From Toxorhynchites rutilus septentrionalis (taxonomy: Eukaryota; Arthropoda; Insecta; Diptera; Culicidae), in contig NC_073746.1 of the NCBI RefSeq assembly GCF_029784135.1, positions 158,771,108 to 158,835,107 on the forward strand: a stretch of DNA of 64,000 nt, in the 5' to 3' direction. The notes under the pieces are model-generated. The model saw only the letters and a list, made by a program, of their open reading frames with translations. It searched no databases and was not told the origin of the DNA. Both the position numbers and the translations under genes were made by a program. This document shows positions 1 through 11,705 of this stretch, one piece after another. Numbering within the stretch: the stretch's first letter is position 1; the number at the start of each line of letters is the position of its first letter.

Positions 1-169
1 CTCTTATATTTTTTCTTAATATTTTTTTTGCGAGAACCATGACTTCTTAAATGCTTCTACCCTTAAGACCTTTATATTTATTTATTTGGACTATAGGCTG
101 TAAGCCCGTTAGCTTTCTTAAAACTAAACATGAATACAGAAAACATAAAAAATACAAACTTAAAACTTA

Positions 170-745
170 TACACTCAGTTGGTCTCTTAAATATAATCTT
201 AATCTTCTTCGAATTTCTTCTGATGTCATATTTACAGAAACAACATTTTGCAGCTCACGCATAAATCTGGCTGTCGGTTCATGCTGGGTGTAGTTTCTGT
301 TCCTCAGGGGTGGGTCAAACATCCTCCGTCGACGAAGAGAAGAGAGCAATTGTTGGGGTTTACGCTCAGTCCATTGTTCTCGACGAATATCTCAAAATTG
401 TCCAAATCCTGCTGAAGCAGATTACAGTCAGCGATGTGTTTCACTGGATGGAAAATTTTTACATCATCCGCGTAAATAAGCACTACTGCGTTGGTCAAGA
501 ATGATGGAAGACTATTCATGACCATGACAAACAGGATAGGCCTCAAATGACTCCTGAGTGGACACCAAATAACCTAGATGAATTGTTGTGTACTTTCACA
601 TATTGCGTTCTGCTCTCCAGATACGTCCTAATCCATTAGAACACTTTACCGTGAATGCCGAAATCAGCCACTGCGCGCTTGCTATTCATCCCTACCACAT
701 CGAAAGCCTTGCTCATATCTGTATAAATACAGTCCACCTGATACC
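170..745 (-). pseudogene. Non-LTR retrotransposon reverse transcriptase remnant
   Basis: Read on the minus strand, this stretch gives pieces of a LINE-type reverse transcriptase. The palm motif YADDVKIF lies near 474-450 and is followed by a stretch like the thumb region (NGLSVNPNNC). Upstream, at about 740-550, other frames show a palm A motif resembling YTDMSKAFDVV and a segment matching RTYLESRTQYVKV. The pieces lie in different frames with stops between them, so the gene is dead. There is no endonuclease domain and no recognisable 3' tail. The clade is probably Jockey/CR1-like, judged from motif wording only. Confidence 0.75.
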
Positions 746-752
746 CTTTGGA

Positions 753-802
753 GTGCATGAAACTAATAAAAGATTATGTGCATGAAACTAATAAAAGATT
801 AC
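753..802. repeat. Two tandem 25-bp copies
   Basis: A 25-bp unit beginning GTGCATGAAACTAATAAAAG occurs twice head to tail (753-777 and 778-802), differing only at the last base. It lies at the edge of the LINE remnant and may be a replication-slippage duplication. Confidence 0.85.
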
Positions 803-1420
803 ATTTTAGGAAGTAAATGTTTAGGAAGTCCACCTTTACATAAAAATAATGAACTATGAATAAATTTTTCATAAGAATGAATATCCCAATCAATTTTTCT
901 GTGAGGAATATTGAACATATTTTTTCTTCTTTCAAAGATTTTCTATTACAATTATGATATTTAGGATATATTGAAATAATTTTAATACTAGTCGAGTCAG
1001 ACTAAGTACTACGAATTGAAATAAGCAAAGGACATCAATCAATCATTTTCATTCAAGATTAAAAAACTTGGAAGTGTCCTCATATCCATGAGGACATGAG
1101 GATAATCTGAGAAAGGGTATACTTACTTCGACACAAATCAAAGTAAACGAAGCAAAAGAAACGGAACTGAATTAGACCTGATACGTGAAACTCACGATAC
1201 CTCTTGGGTCAGTCAGCAGCGTAGTGAGGGTAGACAGCGCCCCTGGCAAACTATGAAAATGGCGCTCCAAAAAATACAACTTTTTACAAATTTATCACTA
1301 TAATTACACTTAGGTGCCTACTCTATCAAATTTGTTTTGAACATCCTATTCAATTCGAACAAGGAAAGTGTCACCCATATCTAGATGAAGGGCAACGAAC
1401 GTGTTATCGCTTAGTTACCG
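803..1420. other. Unassigned AT-rich spacer
   Basis: No coding signal, RNA gene or terminal repeat was recognised here. Confidence 0.6.
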
Positions 1421-1593
1421 TTTTGTCTCATATTCCGAACAGTCTCAAATTCCGAACACTTCATTTTTAAATATAAAATTACTAAACCTTTATGTTACAG
1501 ATAATCGAATAATGAAAACACAGACATACTTTAAGGTATAGGCTTGATTTTGACATCATTTACAGGTCTCAATTCAGCCTATAATTCATCATA

Positions 1594-2889
1594 AAGGGCG
1601 AACACGAAATTATTACGACACATTCAACAGGTCATAACTTTTTTACCATTGGGTAAAAATCAACCAAATTTTGCACACTTTCTTATTGATGTGTATTGTC
1701 TACATGCTGTCAAACTCGAAGTCGTGTTTTTCGATTCAACGAAAATGGAGGTGAACCAACGCGAGTCGAGAGAACAAATTCTTTCCAAACACCTGGAATT
1801 TCCTGACCTGTCGCACCGGCAGTTGGGTAAAATGTTGAACATTCACCATTAAACCGTCTCCAGAGTGATGAAGCGGTTCCAGGAGCGGTTGACGTTAGAC
1901 CACGGCAAAGGAGCTGGAAGAAAACCGGGACCGGAGAACAAAAAGACGGAGGGAAAGGTGAAGCGGGTGATTAAAGCAAATCCCAACGTCTCAAGCCGTG
2001 ATTTGGCTAAAAAGATCGGCATGTCGCAGAGCTACGTCCAGAATGCAAAGAAGAGTGCTGGACTACATACCTACAAGGTACAGAACTTCCCAAACCGCGA
2101 TGAGCGGCAACAGTCGACGGCTAAAACTCGGGCACGGAAGCTCTACGAAAAGATGCTGACAAAATATGGCTGCTGTGTGATGGACGACGAAACGTACATA
2201 AAAGTCTATTTTAAGCAAACACCGGGGTTGGAGTTTTTCACCGACAAGAGCAAGTTCGATGTGGACGACAAATTTAAGAAGAAGAAAATGTCGAAGTTCG
2301 CCTCCAAATATCTCGTTTGGCAGGCCATCTGCTCTTGCGGACTGAGGAGTGAGCCTTTCGTGACAAAGGGCACAGTAAATGGCGAGATCTACAAATATGA
2401 GTGCCTCGAAAAGCGCCTTTTGACGTTCTTGCAGCAGCACGACGAAGCTCCGCTATTTTGGCCAGATTTGGCATCATGCCACTATTCTAAAAGTGTCCTG
2501 GAGTGGTATGAGGCCAATTCTGTCCATTTTGTTCCAAAGGACATGAACCTGCCAAACTGTCCGGAGCTGCGCCCGGTGGAGCAGTACTGGGCAATAATGA
2601 AGCGGGAACTTCGGAAGAACAAGAAGACATTCAAAGACGAGAAGGACATATTAAGAAAATGAAAAAAAACTGAGAAACTGGTACCGGATGACACTGTAAA
2701 GACTTTGATGGAGGACATCAAGCGAAAATGCGTTCAATTTTACATTCAAGGCTCCATTGATTAACTTTTCTTTTGATTTTTGAAGTAAATATATATGTAA
2801 AACTACCGTAAAATTTTGGTTTGATTCTAAACATTATAAGAAAATTGGCATGACATTTTCGGTGTCGCAATAATTTCGTGTTCGCCCTT
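1594..2889 (+). mobile_element. Tc1/mariner (ITm) DD37E transposon
   Basis: The element is flanked by TA on both sides (1592-1593 and 2890-2891), the target duplication expected for the IS630-Tc1-mariner superfamily. The 28-bp terminal inverted repeats (1594-1621 and 2862-2889, starting AAGGGCGAACACGAAATTAT) differ at only one position. The interior encodes one transposase with a catalytic spacing of 37 residues between the second D and the E. It inserted into an older repeat, whose halves can still be matched to an uninterrupted copy at 3840-4115. The transposase carries one early stop and a 3' frameshift, so this copy is not autonomous as read. Confidence 0.93.
1649..2764 (+). pseudogene. 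DD37E mariner transposase, nonsense plus 3' frameshift
   Basis: Two open stretches (1649-1852 and 1865-2662) are in the same frame, separated by a single TAA at 1850-1852, inside the N-terminal helix-turn-helix region (DLSHRQLGKMLNIHH, then VSRVMKRF). The second stretch carries the catalytic core. MDDETY at residues 106-111 supplies the first Asp. The second Asp is in FWPDLAS (residue 201). The Glu is in RPVEQYW (residue 239). That gives 37 residues between the second Asp and the Glu, the signature of the mosquito ITmDD37E group. Near 2660 an A-rich run shifts the frame; the expected C-terminal residues continue in another frame to about 2764. A real start upstream of 1649 cannot be fixed. 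Confidence 0.9.
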
Positions 2890-4134
2890 TATCAGACATT
2901 TGCAAAAAAGTGACAGTCAAAACCAATGACAAAATGTTTGCGTTAGCAAATTCCGTAAAAAACAAGCATCGTTCATTTTCCAGTTTCAGTAGCTGTTTCA
3001 TCTGTTTTGATTGCTGTTTTCATGTTAAGTGCTAGAGAGTGTAAGACAGTGTCTTAGAATATCAACAAATATTCACGAGAAACGAATACGATTTTGTTCC
3101 AGTGTAAATGACTTTCTTTCAGCTTGAAACACACTGCCCTCATTATATTGATGACAATAACAAACGAGTTCATTTTGTTCATATCGCTGTTGCATGAGCA
3201 AATTTGCTATAATGAATGAATGCGACATTGAGTGGGGTTTATAACTTCGCTGTTATTTATACTTTGGATATCAAAAGTAACAAATTGATATTCATCACAT
3301 CCGAAACGATATTCGTTCTGGCAGTGAATTTATGTTCAAAATAAATTTTATTTTGCGAGACGGTAGCAACGGCATATGCAGATGGGATACAACGAGTGGT
3401 TTTAGCTACCGTCAAGTCATTTGCGACATCGGGAATTTCATAAGGTATTCCCGATTACGGCATCCGGCAACTGCAAACCCCAACCGCACACAGCAGCCTC
3501 AGGTTAGAAGTTAACAACAGCTGATATTCATTTGGCTGAAATGAAATTCAGTTCTGACGTTTCCGATGATCAAGATGAAAATGACACTGGGTGGAAAAAA
3601 TAAACATCAAAACATATTGAAGAACAAAAGTTCATTTGCTCATATTCAATGGTTGCCTGGATCTGTCATTTTAATTTTCGTTTGGAATATATAGGTTTTC
3701 GATGCAACCTAGCCCGAAAATCTATGCATTTGATCTTAGCGAAGATGATTTTTTCCAACACTGGTGTAAGAACCTACAATAACAATAAATGATATTTTAT
3801 GCAGAAATCTTCATTAAAATGAATATTGAAGTAGTTTTCGGAATATGAGTCAAATTTCTACGCATGATTCAAATTCCAAACACTTCATTTCAAATGTAAA
3901 TTTACTGAACTTTAATGTTATAAATAATTGAATAATCAAAACCCTGAAATTTTTTGGGTTATAGCCTTCATTCAACATCATTTACAGTCAAAACCAATGA
4001 TTAATTTTTTACGTTAGCAAATTCTGTAAAAAAAACAAGCATCAGTTAATTTTTCAGTTTTAGTAGTTTCTTCAACCATTTAGTTGTTTTTATGGTAATT
4101 GCTAGAATTTGTACGAATCTACCAACTAGATGAC
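2890..4134. other. Noncoding interval with repeat copy B
   Basis: 2900-3060 is the right half of repeat copy A, and about 3840-4115 is the uninterrupted copy B. Between them (3061-3839) no gene or structure was recognised. Confidence 0.55.
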
Positions 4135-5250
4135 TAGATGACCAACTACATAGAAGGAAATGATTTACTGACTGACTGCCAGGCCGGTTTTCGTAAAGGA
4201 CAAAGCATCAAAACCGCAGTTCTTCGAGTGTACAACGACTTGGGTACAATCATTGATAAAAAAGGTTCTGGTATACTGTTACTGCTCGACTTTTCTAAGG
4301 CTTTCGATACTATTCTACATAGCAAATTGCTTCGTAAATTAACTTCCCAGTTTAACTTCTCGTCTACTGCGTAAACCTGGTGGAATCATACCTGCGTGGA
4401 AGAAGACAGACAGTTTTTTGTGTTGATCGCTGCTCAAGCAGTGTCGAAGTGTCGTCCGGAGTACCTCAGGGCTCAGTTCTCGGTCCTCTGCTTTTCAGTT
4501 GCCATATTAACGACCTACCGACGGTGCTTGCATACTGCTCCATCCAGATTTACGCTGACGATGTGCAATTATACGTCGGTAGAATTGGTCCATGTTCTCG
4601 TGATTTAATCAGGATGGTGAATACTGATCTTGAACGAGTTTCGAATCGGTTGCGACGGAATGAACTCCAAGTGAATCCAGCTAAGAGCAAAGCACTTTTC
4701 ATAACAAGCCGACGTCGCAGAGCTGGAGGATCTGTTCCCACCGAGGCTAAAAATGGATGGCCAGAGTATCGAATTCTCGGGAAGTGCCAAAAATCTGGGA
4801 TTTGTCTTTTAAAGTGATTTCCAATGGGACGGCCTCATAATTCAGCAATGTGGAAAGTTCTATGCTAGTCTCCGAATGCTTTACAGTTGTACCCATACTG
4901 TACTAACTGCCACCAGACTGAAACTTTTTAACTCTCCGATCCTGCCACAATTTTTGTGTGGCGATGTCCTTCATGTCAATCCCAGCGCAACCTCTTTCGA
5001 CCGGCTACGTGTTGCACTAAATTGCTGTGTGAGATACGTATATGGACTGAGCCGCTTTGATCACGAAAGTCATCTGCAACAGAAGCTCATTGGGTGTCCT
5101 CTACAAAACATTTACGCGCACCTATCATGCGTCTTCTTGTGGAATCTATTAAAGAAACTATGTAAACTAGAAAAAGCAAATACAATCAATAATTATGAAG
5201 GCAAAATCCATTTTTTTGCGAGTATACATTTTTCCAAAAAAGACTAGCTT
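4135..5250 (+). pseudogene. 5'-truncated LINE reverse transcriptase fragment
   Basis: Three open pieces in different frames form one reverse transcriptase. The fingers and palm A are at 4138-4374 (DCQAGFRKGQS and LLDFSKAFDT). The palm with GVPQGSVLGPLLF and YADDVQLY, plus the NELQVNPAKSK thumb stretch, is at 4380-4817. A C-terminal piece at 4876-5247 (FDRLRVALNCCVRYVYGLSRFDH) resembles the end of Jockey/CR1-group ORF2. Frame breaks near 4375 and 4818 and a stop make it nonfunctional. The endonuclease half is absent, as expected for a 5'-truncated insertion. The clade is not certain. Confidence 0.85.
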
Positions 5251-6767
5251 ATTAACTTTAATTTGATATATCGATCATATGAATCGGTCCAGTAGTTCAA
5301 AAGGTATGATTTTTTTTAAGAAATGCATCTTTGCTGTTCGGAATTTGAGACAAAAGTGTTTGGAATATGAGTCAGTGACAAAAATGGTGTTCGGAATTTG
5401 AGACAAAAGTGATTAAACATATTTTTAGTTTTCACCATGAATTACCATTTGTAAATCAATTTTATTGTAGTCAAGTTAAAAAGAAGGCTCTATTGTATCC
5501 AAAAAGGAATTTAATTCGCGAAAGAGTACCACTTTGAGTAATGAGACACTGTTTAATGACCCCCAAAGCTTGGTTGGGTATTGGTGAAATATTATGTTGG
5601 GTGTTCCAATTTTTCGAAAATCAAAGATAGTTTATTGGTTTCATGTACGGAAAGAAGCAACTACTCATAATGAATGTATTTTTACTCCATTGAGAGATGA
5701 AATATAATTCGGGGAAAAAATTACTTTTGAAAATTGTTGGATTTTGGCGCCCCAAAGGGTCAGCACTCCCGGCAAATGCCGTGTTTGTCACCCGCACACT
5801 ACGCCGCTGGGGTCAGTTTCAACGAAGTGGCAAATTAAAATGATAGCCAACGTGGCGTTTAGGAAAAAAAATCCCATTTCTAACGAAACCGACTGTTATA
5901 CGAAAACATCTCGTATGGATCGCAATCACATGCCTTACGTTTGCACTTATGCACTTATCATGCTAAATTGAATAGATTTATGCTTAGTTTATTGTCCAAA
6001 TTTGTTTCAATCATTATTGAAATAGTAGGTATATGGGACTATCCACCTTGATTCTTTATTGAAATTTTCTCATACGTACAATAACATAGTAAGAAACACA
6101 TAACCTTCCGCATAATAAGGCTTGGTTTAAGTTGAGGTGACATCTTTTTCCAGGGTCAAAGACCCAAAAGGGCCCCCTTCAAAAGCAGCCTGTGATATAG
6201 TCTATCAGCTTTAGTAATTGGAACATTGTAAGGAACACCACTAAACATTTTGTCCCCAAACAACAAAGCAATGTATATGCGAATTAATCGCTGAATTTAA
6301 TCAAAATATCTCTTCACCTCTCCTAGAATGTGTGAACAGTCGCCCCAACTGATGATAAACTACAAACTACATCCGAATGGGTATCGAGAGAGCAATTTCT
6401 GTTTTCATTTATATTTTGACATGCGACGGATTTACTGAAGAACAGGGTGACTCAAAAGTCCTGAAACTCTTCAAACATAAGATGACTATAAATACGGTAT
6501 CAATGGTCAATAGTTATACTACGATCGATAGTGGGCTTTTCTAGAAATCATTTTGTAGCCTTGCTATTGTTGTGCGCGCGGACTGCGGAAAATTCAGTGT
6601 CAGTCTCTATGAACGGGACTCAAATTGTTGATGTCCAACAGCACACTTCCCATGCTCAAACGCTTGCGTCGGGCACGCAATAATCCATTTTACAATTGTG
6701 CTGACCATTTGTGCGCCGTATGATACACATCAGCATCACGAGCATAACATCGATCTTATCGTTCTTA
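5251..6767. other. Noncoding interval with inverted copy of the 1.4-kb repeat edge
   Basis: At 5330-5410 the words TTCGGAATTTGAGACAAAAG and TTTGGAATATGAGTCA recur. They are the reverse complement of the motif at about 1421-1450, so these two places may be the ends of one ancient 4-kb inverted-repeat element. The rest, to 6767, shows no recognisable gene. Confidence 0.5.
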
Positions 6768-8059
6768 AGGCCCATTTATACGTTGCTAGTAGCTGACTTG
6801 ACAATGAGCAGCTACTGACCCGGTGGACTCGCTTGACAATTGGTTGACTCGCCTTGTCCGTTCACACAGTGTGAGCTGCTGGCGAGAAACTAGATACTAC
6901 GGCACGGGTTTACCAGGGATGCCAGGCGACTTTTCAAATGTCCATCAAATAGTCAGAAACAGCAATCAGGTCCGAATTTGTCAAATGATTGGTCCAAAAT
7001 CGACTTCTTTATTGGCAGTTTTCATCTTAGGTTTTCAGTTGAATGTATCATCACACAATTTTATAGCAAAACAAACGCTGATCGTGTTTAAAAATACATA
7101 CTTTGTGCTGAATTTCTTTGAACTGAAGGTACTATCCGAAAAAGCAGAAAGAGAAAAGGATTCGGGCCAGGAATTAGATGCAAAGAAAAGGAGCAACAAA
7201 TACAATATTGAAGGAACTCTACGATGAGGATCCCCGAGATTACAGAGCAGTGTTGATAATAACACCTGAACAAGTGAAAAAACTGTTGGATTTAATTGCT
7301 CCACGAATACAACGCCAAGATACAGTCATGAGGGATGCTGTACCTGCAAGAGTTAAATTAGAAATGACATTGATGTGCCTTTGTTTTGGAATATCGTTGG
7401 GATTGTTGTCGATATTTTTTAGAATCTCGAAAACATCCATAGCTCAGATAATTCCGAAAGGATGTGATGTTATAAATGGTAGTCTAAAAGATTTTTTTTT
7501 TTAATTTTATTTATTTTGTGAAATGAAAATGATAGTCGATTTGCAGGTGCAATAAATACGCTTCAAAAATTTTAATAATGAATGAAAATGTACTTTTTTA
7601 AATCGAATATGTATTCTGTTTCTTAGAACAATACTTTTTTTTGTAAGTTGTGATCTGATAATGATTCTATATTAGAGATTCTCAAGAAAACTATCTCAAA
7701 AAGAAAGCGTGCCCCGCCAGCGTGCAAAACGAAATAACAATTATTTCGTTTAGAAACTATGAGGGTTTTATTTGTTTTTCCAATAATTTTCAAGTCTATA
7801 AATATCTTCACATATTTTCAAATATCTTAAAAATAGAGACATTTCATTACATTTGGCATCACTGATTCGAACGCTAAATTCTGTTTTTGACGTTGTGAAG
7901 CATGCAAGTGCGAGTAAATTCAAAAAACTTTGAAGTAGCTCGCACGCCGGATCACACATGACAATAACTGGCATGATGTGTTCACACGGTGTGAGTAGCT
8001 GCACTGCAGTAACTGACTAGACCGACTCGTATGCTTACTCGCACCGTCTGAACCCGGCT
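6768..8059 (+). mobile_element. PIF/Harbinger-like element, copy 1 (deletion derivative)
   Basis: The element is bounded by a 3-bp TTA duplication (6765-6767 and 8060-8062), as expected for PIF/Harbinger insertions. The ends form imperfect inverted repeats (AGGCCCATTTATACG against AGCCGGGTTCAGACG on the complement). It encodes the first part of a HARBI1-like nuclease on the plus strand and then stops, with noncoding sequence in place of the catalytic half. An inverted relative with the same truncation lies at 20407-21505. Confidence 0.8.
7178..7504 (+). pseudogene. Truncated Harbinger (HARBI1-like) transposase
   Basis: The translation contains EDPRDYRAVLIITPEQVKKL followed by LDLIAPRIQRQDTVMRDAVP and the helix-rich stretch ending in IIPKGCDVINGSL. 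This is the N-terminal region of Harbinger nucleases, ahead of the DDE catalytic core. It ends in a poly-T run, and no catalytic residues follow within the element. Related coding sequence lies upstream in another frame (around 7140-7230), so a frameshift is also present. The orthologous stretch in the second copy is at 20942-21295 on the minus strand. Confidence 0.8.
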
Positions 8060-8062
8060 TTA

Positions 8063-10090
8063 GTCCAATCGACCAAAATTTTTAGCGGTTCGGACATCAG
8101 ATGACATCTCACATCGAGTTCGCCATTCGATTACCAATCCGTTGTCCATCGTATCCCCACATGCCACAAAACCAACCCAGCTTGTTCATTACCAGCTGAA
8201 CAAAACTTTATCACTGACAGGGGCCCTATCGGTTCCATACAGTTATAAATTAAATCACGACAGCGAAACGCAAAAGGTGTTACCTCTTCTCTCTCTCTCG
8301 ATTCCAACGATTCAAAACGCACACGTGCGCTGGGATGCCATTATTGTGCCACACTACTAGGTGGCAAATGGCTCCAACGAGGACGATCCAGTAGTTGACA
8401 ATGGCCAATTGGACACATCCATTACGAAATGCACGAGAACAACGCAGAAGAAGTAGAAGAAACACCGAAAAATATGTAAGGACCTTTCCGACGGACGGAC
8501 AAAAGAAGATTCAAGGGAACTGCGAGTCCCTTCTGTGGAAGTTTTCAGCGTTTTTTTCTTCTCCTTCTGCTTCAATCAATAATAAACATTTAGAATCGGT
8601 TCCGATGCCCAGGTGCACACTGCTGTGGTGTCTTTACCTGAATAGAACATTAATGTGTGGAACGGGATGTACCATAAACAGCACGAGAAGCAAGGATCTG
8701 ATTAAGGAGCTCGCCATTGTCTCGTGTATCATCGAATTAAATTTTGGAACACACGACACGTGTCATAAAAATGAACCGGTTTCTTCACAATTCCGTAGCT
8801 GAACTGTTACTCGATATTTTGATGGGTAGAAATGTGAAATTCTTTCTAGGGGTTCCTCATAACATTTTCGTATCAGACCCCAACTCACGTTAAAATAATT
8901 CAGCGTTTCGGAGTGATATTGCTTTCGTCGAATGTAGAAGTTTTGCGTATAGAATAGGTGAAAATATGAAAGGAGAAACTCGTTGAGCGTAAAGATAAAG
9001 CCTTTGTTTAGTTAGAATCGGGACGCAAGAAATCAGCTCTCTCGGGATAACTTCGATAGAATAATAAAATAAAATAAAAATGTGGTCTTAAAATTTTATT
9101 GCATTCTAAGAATGAATATATAAAAAAATGATTCCGATTTGGTTTTGATGAAATCGTTAATATTTCTTCGAATACTTTCCATTTTCCATTTTTGGACACT
9201 CCGTTGATCACGGGCTTTTTTAATCCCTTTTTTAGTCTCTGCAGCATCCTTCATCACCTTGTTACTCTTTCAGTTTCCGTTTAATAATTGAACAACATTT
9301 CTCAGTTGGGTGAAATTGGGTGAGTTGAGGTCTGTTTAGATGAAATCGACCCCGTTGTCACGGTACCACCGAAGTGTTTCTCTGCTGTAATGGCAGCTAG
9401 TTAAATCAGGCCGAAACAGCACAGGATCCTTGTGTGCTTTTATGTCTGGTAGCACACGTTTATTCAGAATCATTTCTTAATAAATATTCGACCTTTCGGA
9501 CGCAACACAATATGTAGTCATTTGCAATATTTATCCTAAAATCTTACGTATTTGTCGGAAACGATGAAAAATTGAAATATGTAAGGAAAACAAAAGAAAA
9601 CATTTCCAATGATTTCCTTTTCTGTAAAATATAGAACAAAAGGAAAAGTGTATTTTATGCATTCTGATTCCGCTATTTCCGATAGTAGCTTTTATCGCGA
9701 CACCTAGACATAATACTTATAAATATCATTCCAAGACTCGAACCGTTGCTATATTCATCACATTCTCCTTCTTTTGAACGCTGAGAGCGAGCGCTAGTTG
9801 TCTGTATTGCTTGACGTCAGGATGCCAGGATGGGTCCAACGTACTTAGTCAGTGACCAGGTATGCTATAAGGGTCCTCTCGTTGGTTGGGACCTGAGAGA
9901 GAGGAGCCAGCTGAATGACAGATAGTTTGTTTTCTTCTTATTCTTTTTGCGCTTTCTCATCAAGAAAATTCAAATCGGACAATTTCAATCAAGCAAGTTG
10001 TTGTCATTCATCTATGAGAAAAGTGTTCAAACTTGACGTGAATCTTTGTTTGTGAGTACATTTGTGCGTTTTTATCCTCGATTTGGTTTT
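8063..10090. other. Unassigned spacer
   Basis: No recognisable gene is present. There is a CT-rich run at about 8283-8300. The sequence near 9880-9910 (CTGAGAGAGAGGAGCCAGCT) is the reverse complement of sequence near 12260-12285, marking a dispersed repeat. Short open frames here have no recognisable family features. Confidence 0.5.
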
Positions 10091-10925
10091 TGACGTAGGA
10101 CTACGTCTAACAGGAATATATGGGGGGAAAACGAAAATTTGAACACTGATCATGTGGGATACAATGAAAGATGTACTAGGTCAGCCCACATCATGGCTTC
10201 CAGCAGCATCGGCCCACTCAAACAAGTTTCTTTTACTTCTGACTATTTCGATATAGTTGTCCTGAAGAATTATTTCGATGATTTCTAAAACAATATCCGA
10301 AATAATAAGCAAACAAATTTTTATGATTCCTTTGCCGGATGAGATCTTGCGTGAATTTATGGGCGTTTTCGGCTCATTTGTGACTTTTTCCGATCGTTCA
10401 TTTAGTTTTCGCGAATTCATTCATGGTTCCCGGATTAAAAGTCAAGCTGGGCGTGAAGAAGGCATTTTCCAGCGGCGAGAGCCGTTTTCTTCGATTGAAA
10501 ACAAAAGGTGTTTCGAATGTTTCGTTTTGCGGCGGTTGCTATCACTACGCTGTCAAAACATTACCGGTTCGGTTCGGATTACTGTAGCTGTTCAGCGAAA
10601 GGTGGTGCAGACACAAATTTGTGGATTATTAATTTGGAAACGATGTTTTTCGCATTTGAGATGAAGTTTTGCTCTTGGCACCAAACAATCAACATGCTAA
10701 TGTTGAAGGTGAAGGTTTACTCGGATGTTTTATTGCTTCACTGCTTTGATAATGGTTTGCGCATTTAGTTTGTCTACATTACATCTGCACTGTATATAAA
10801 TATGAAACAATGAATTACGTATTTTGAGCTTGTTTTTCTGAAGTGAAATAACTTGACCTAAATTCGAACAAATGAAAATAAACCAATATTTCTATTTTTG
10901 ACAACCTTTGGCGTAGTCCTACGTC
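10091..10925 (+). repeat. E-family repeat, copy E1 (diverged)
   Basis: It starts TGACGTAGGACTACGTCTAA and ends at 10911-10925 with GCGTAGTCCTACGTC, the inverted counterpart, so it has terminal inverted repeats. The start (GTCTAA...ATATATGGGGGG) matches copies E2 and E4, but the interior is mostly different. No transposase was recognised. Class II status is inferred from the inverted ends. Confidence 0.65.
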
Positions 10926-11339
10926 CCTCCGGTTATGACCCCGATATTACCCTTTACCCGACGCAATGTGCAGCGTATGTGGAATATATTATTTTATTAT
11001 TATTAGTTTCTACCAGGTGCATTTTGAGGAAAGTTTTTTTTGTGTCCGATGAAAATAATAATAGGTTGACTAAAAAGGATGCAGTACCAACTGTTTGCAT
11101 AGGCAGTGATCACGATTCGGAAGAAAATGAGAGTTATACTGCCAGTCTCTCGACGTCTTTTTCCTTTCTTGCTCATCGCTGGTGACAAATTCATATTCAA
11201 ATTTCAAATTTGGCATGCAGGTCGCTTATCAAGGCAGTAGAAGCACTGAATGTCCAATCAAATTGACCGATAGTGTTCCGTTTTCAACGGAAGTAAGATT
11301 CATGTATTATTAATCCGCCTCTTGAGAGCCACAAATGAT

Positions 11340-11705
11340 GAAATTTATAAGTAGCCACAAACCCATTTTCTACAAAACCAGTGCACAGTCTGCGCACGAT
11401 ATTCAGTTTCACATTCTATTCGACCATGATACAAACGACAAAATTCCAAAATAATCCTACCGAAGCAGAAACGAACCACATAGAGAAAAAGCACTAAAAC
11501 AATAACAACAGCAACATCAACGCACGTCACGTCATCCCCACTGCGCATCAGCCCATCAGTGGGCAATGAAGTACAGCAGCGTAACGAAGTGAAATCATTC
11601 CTTTCCAAACAGTCAGAGCGAACACGTCCTAACGTGAAAATGCAAGCGAAGAATACCAGAGAAATATAGAGAACTTTTAACCTAAAAATTGATAGTTTAT
11701 TTCTA
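11340..11705 (+). other. Possible 5' untranslated exon ending at a splice donor
   Basis: This A/C-rich stretch has no matching repeat copy in the window and ends in TTTCTA|GTAAGTGTGT, a strong donor (GT at 11706-11707). Its composition (short ACAACAGCAACATC-type runs) resembles mosquito 5' UTR exons. The next plausible acceptor to a coding exon is at 26053. Linkage to that gene is inference. Confidence 0.3.

Larger units (their letters stand above)
1421..3060 (+). repeat. Dispersed repeat copy A, split by the DD37E element
   Basis: The sequence at about 1430-1575 and the sequence at about 2900-3060 match, in order, one continuous stretch at about 3840-4115. Both contain a shared 'CATCATTTACAG' block followed by 'CAGTCAAAACCAATGA'. 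Copy A is interrupted between these blocks by the transposon at 1594-2889. The copies share most bases but carry many substitutions, so they are old. The left edge (TCTCATATTCCGAACAG...) is repeated in inverted form near 5330-5410, which suggests the terminal inverted repeats of a larger decayed DNA element. Confidence 0.6.

Noticed and set aside
2063..2440. 125-codon minus-strand frame
   Set aside because: It lies opposite the DD37E transposase and mirrors it.
7768..8004. 78-codon minus-strand frame in Harbinger copy 1, also intact in copy 2 (20462-20698)
   Set aside because: It begins inside the terminal repeat. Differences between copies are few and mostly change amino acids, so there is no sign of protein-level selection. 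The shared frame follows from recent common origin.
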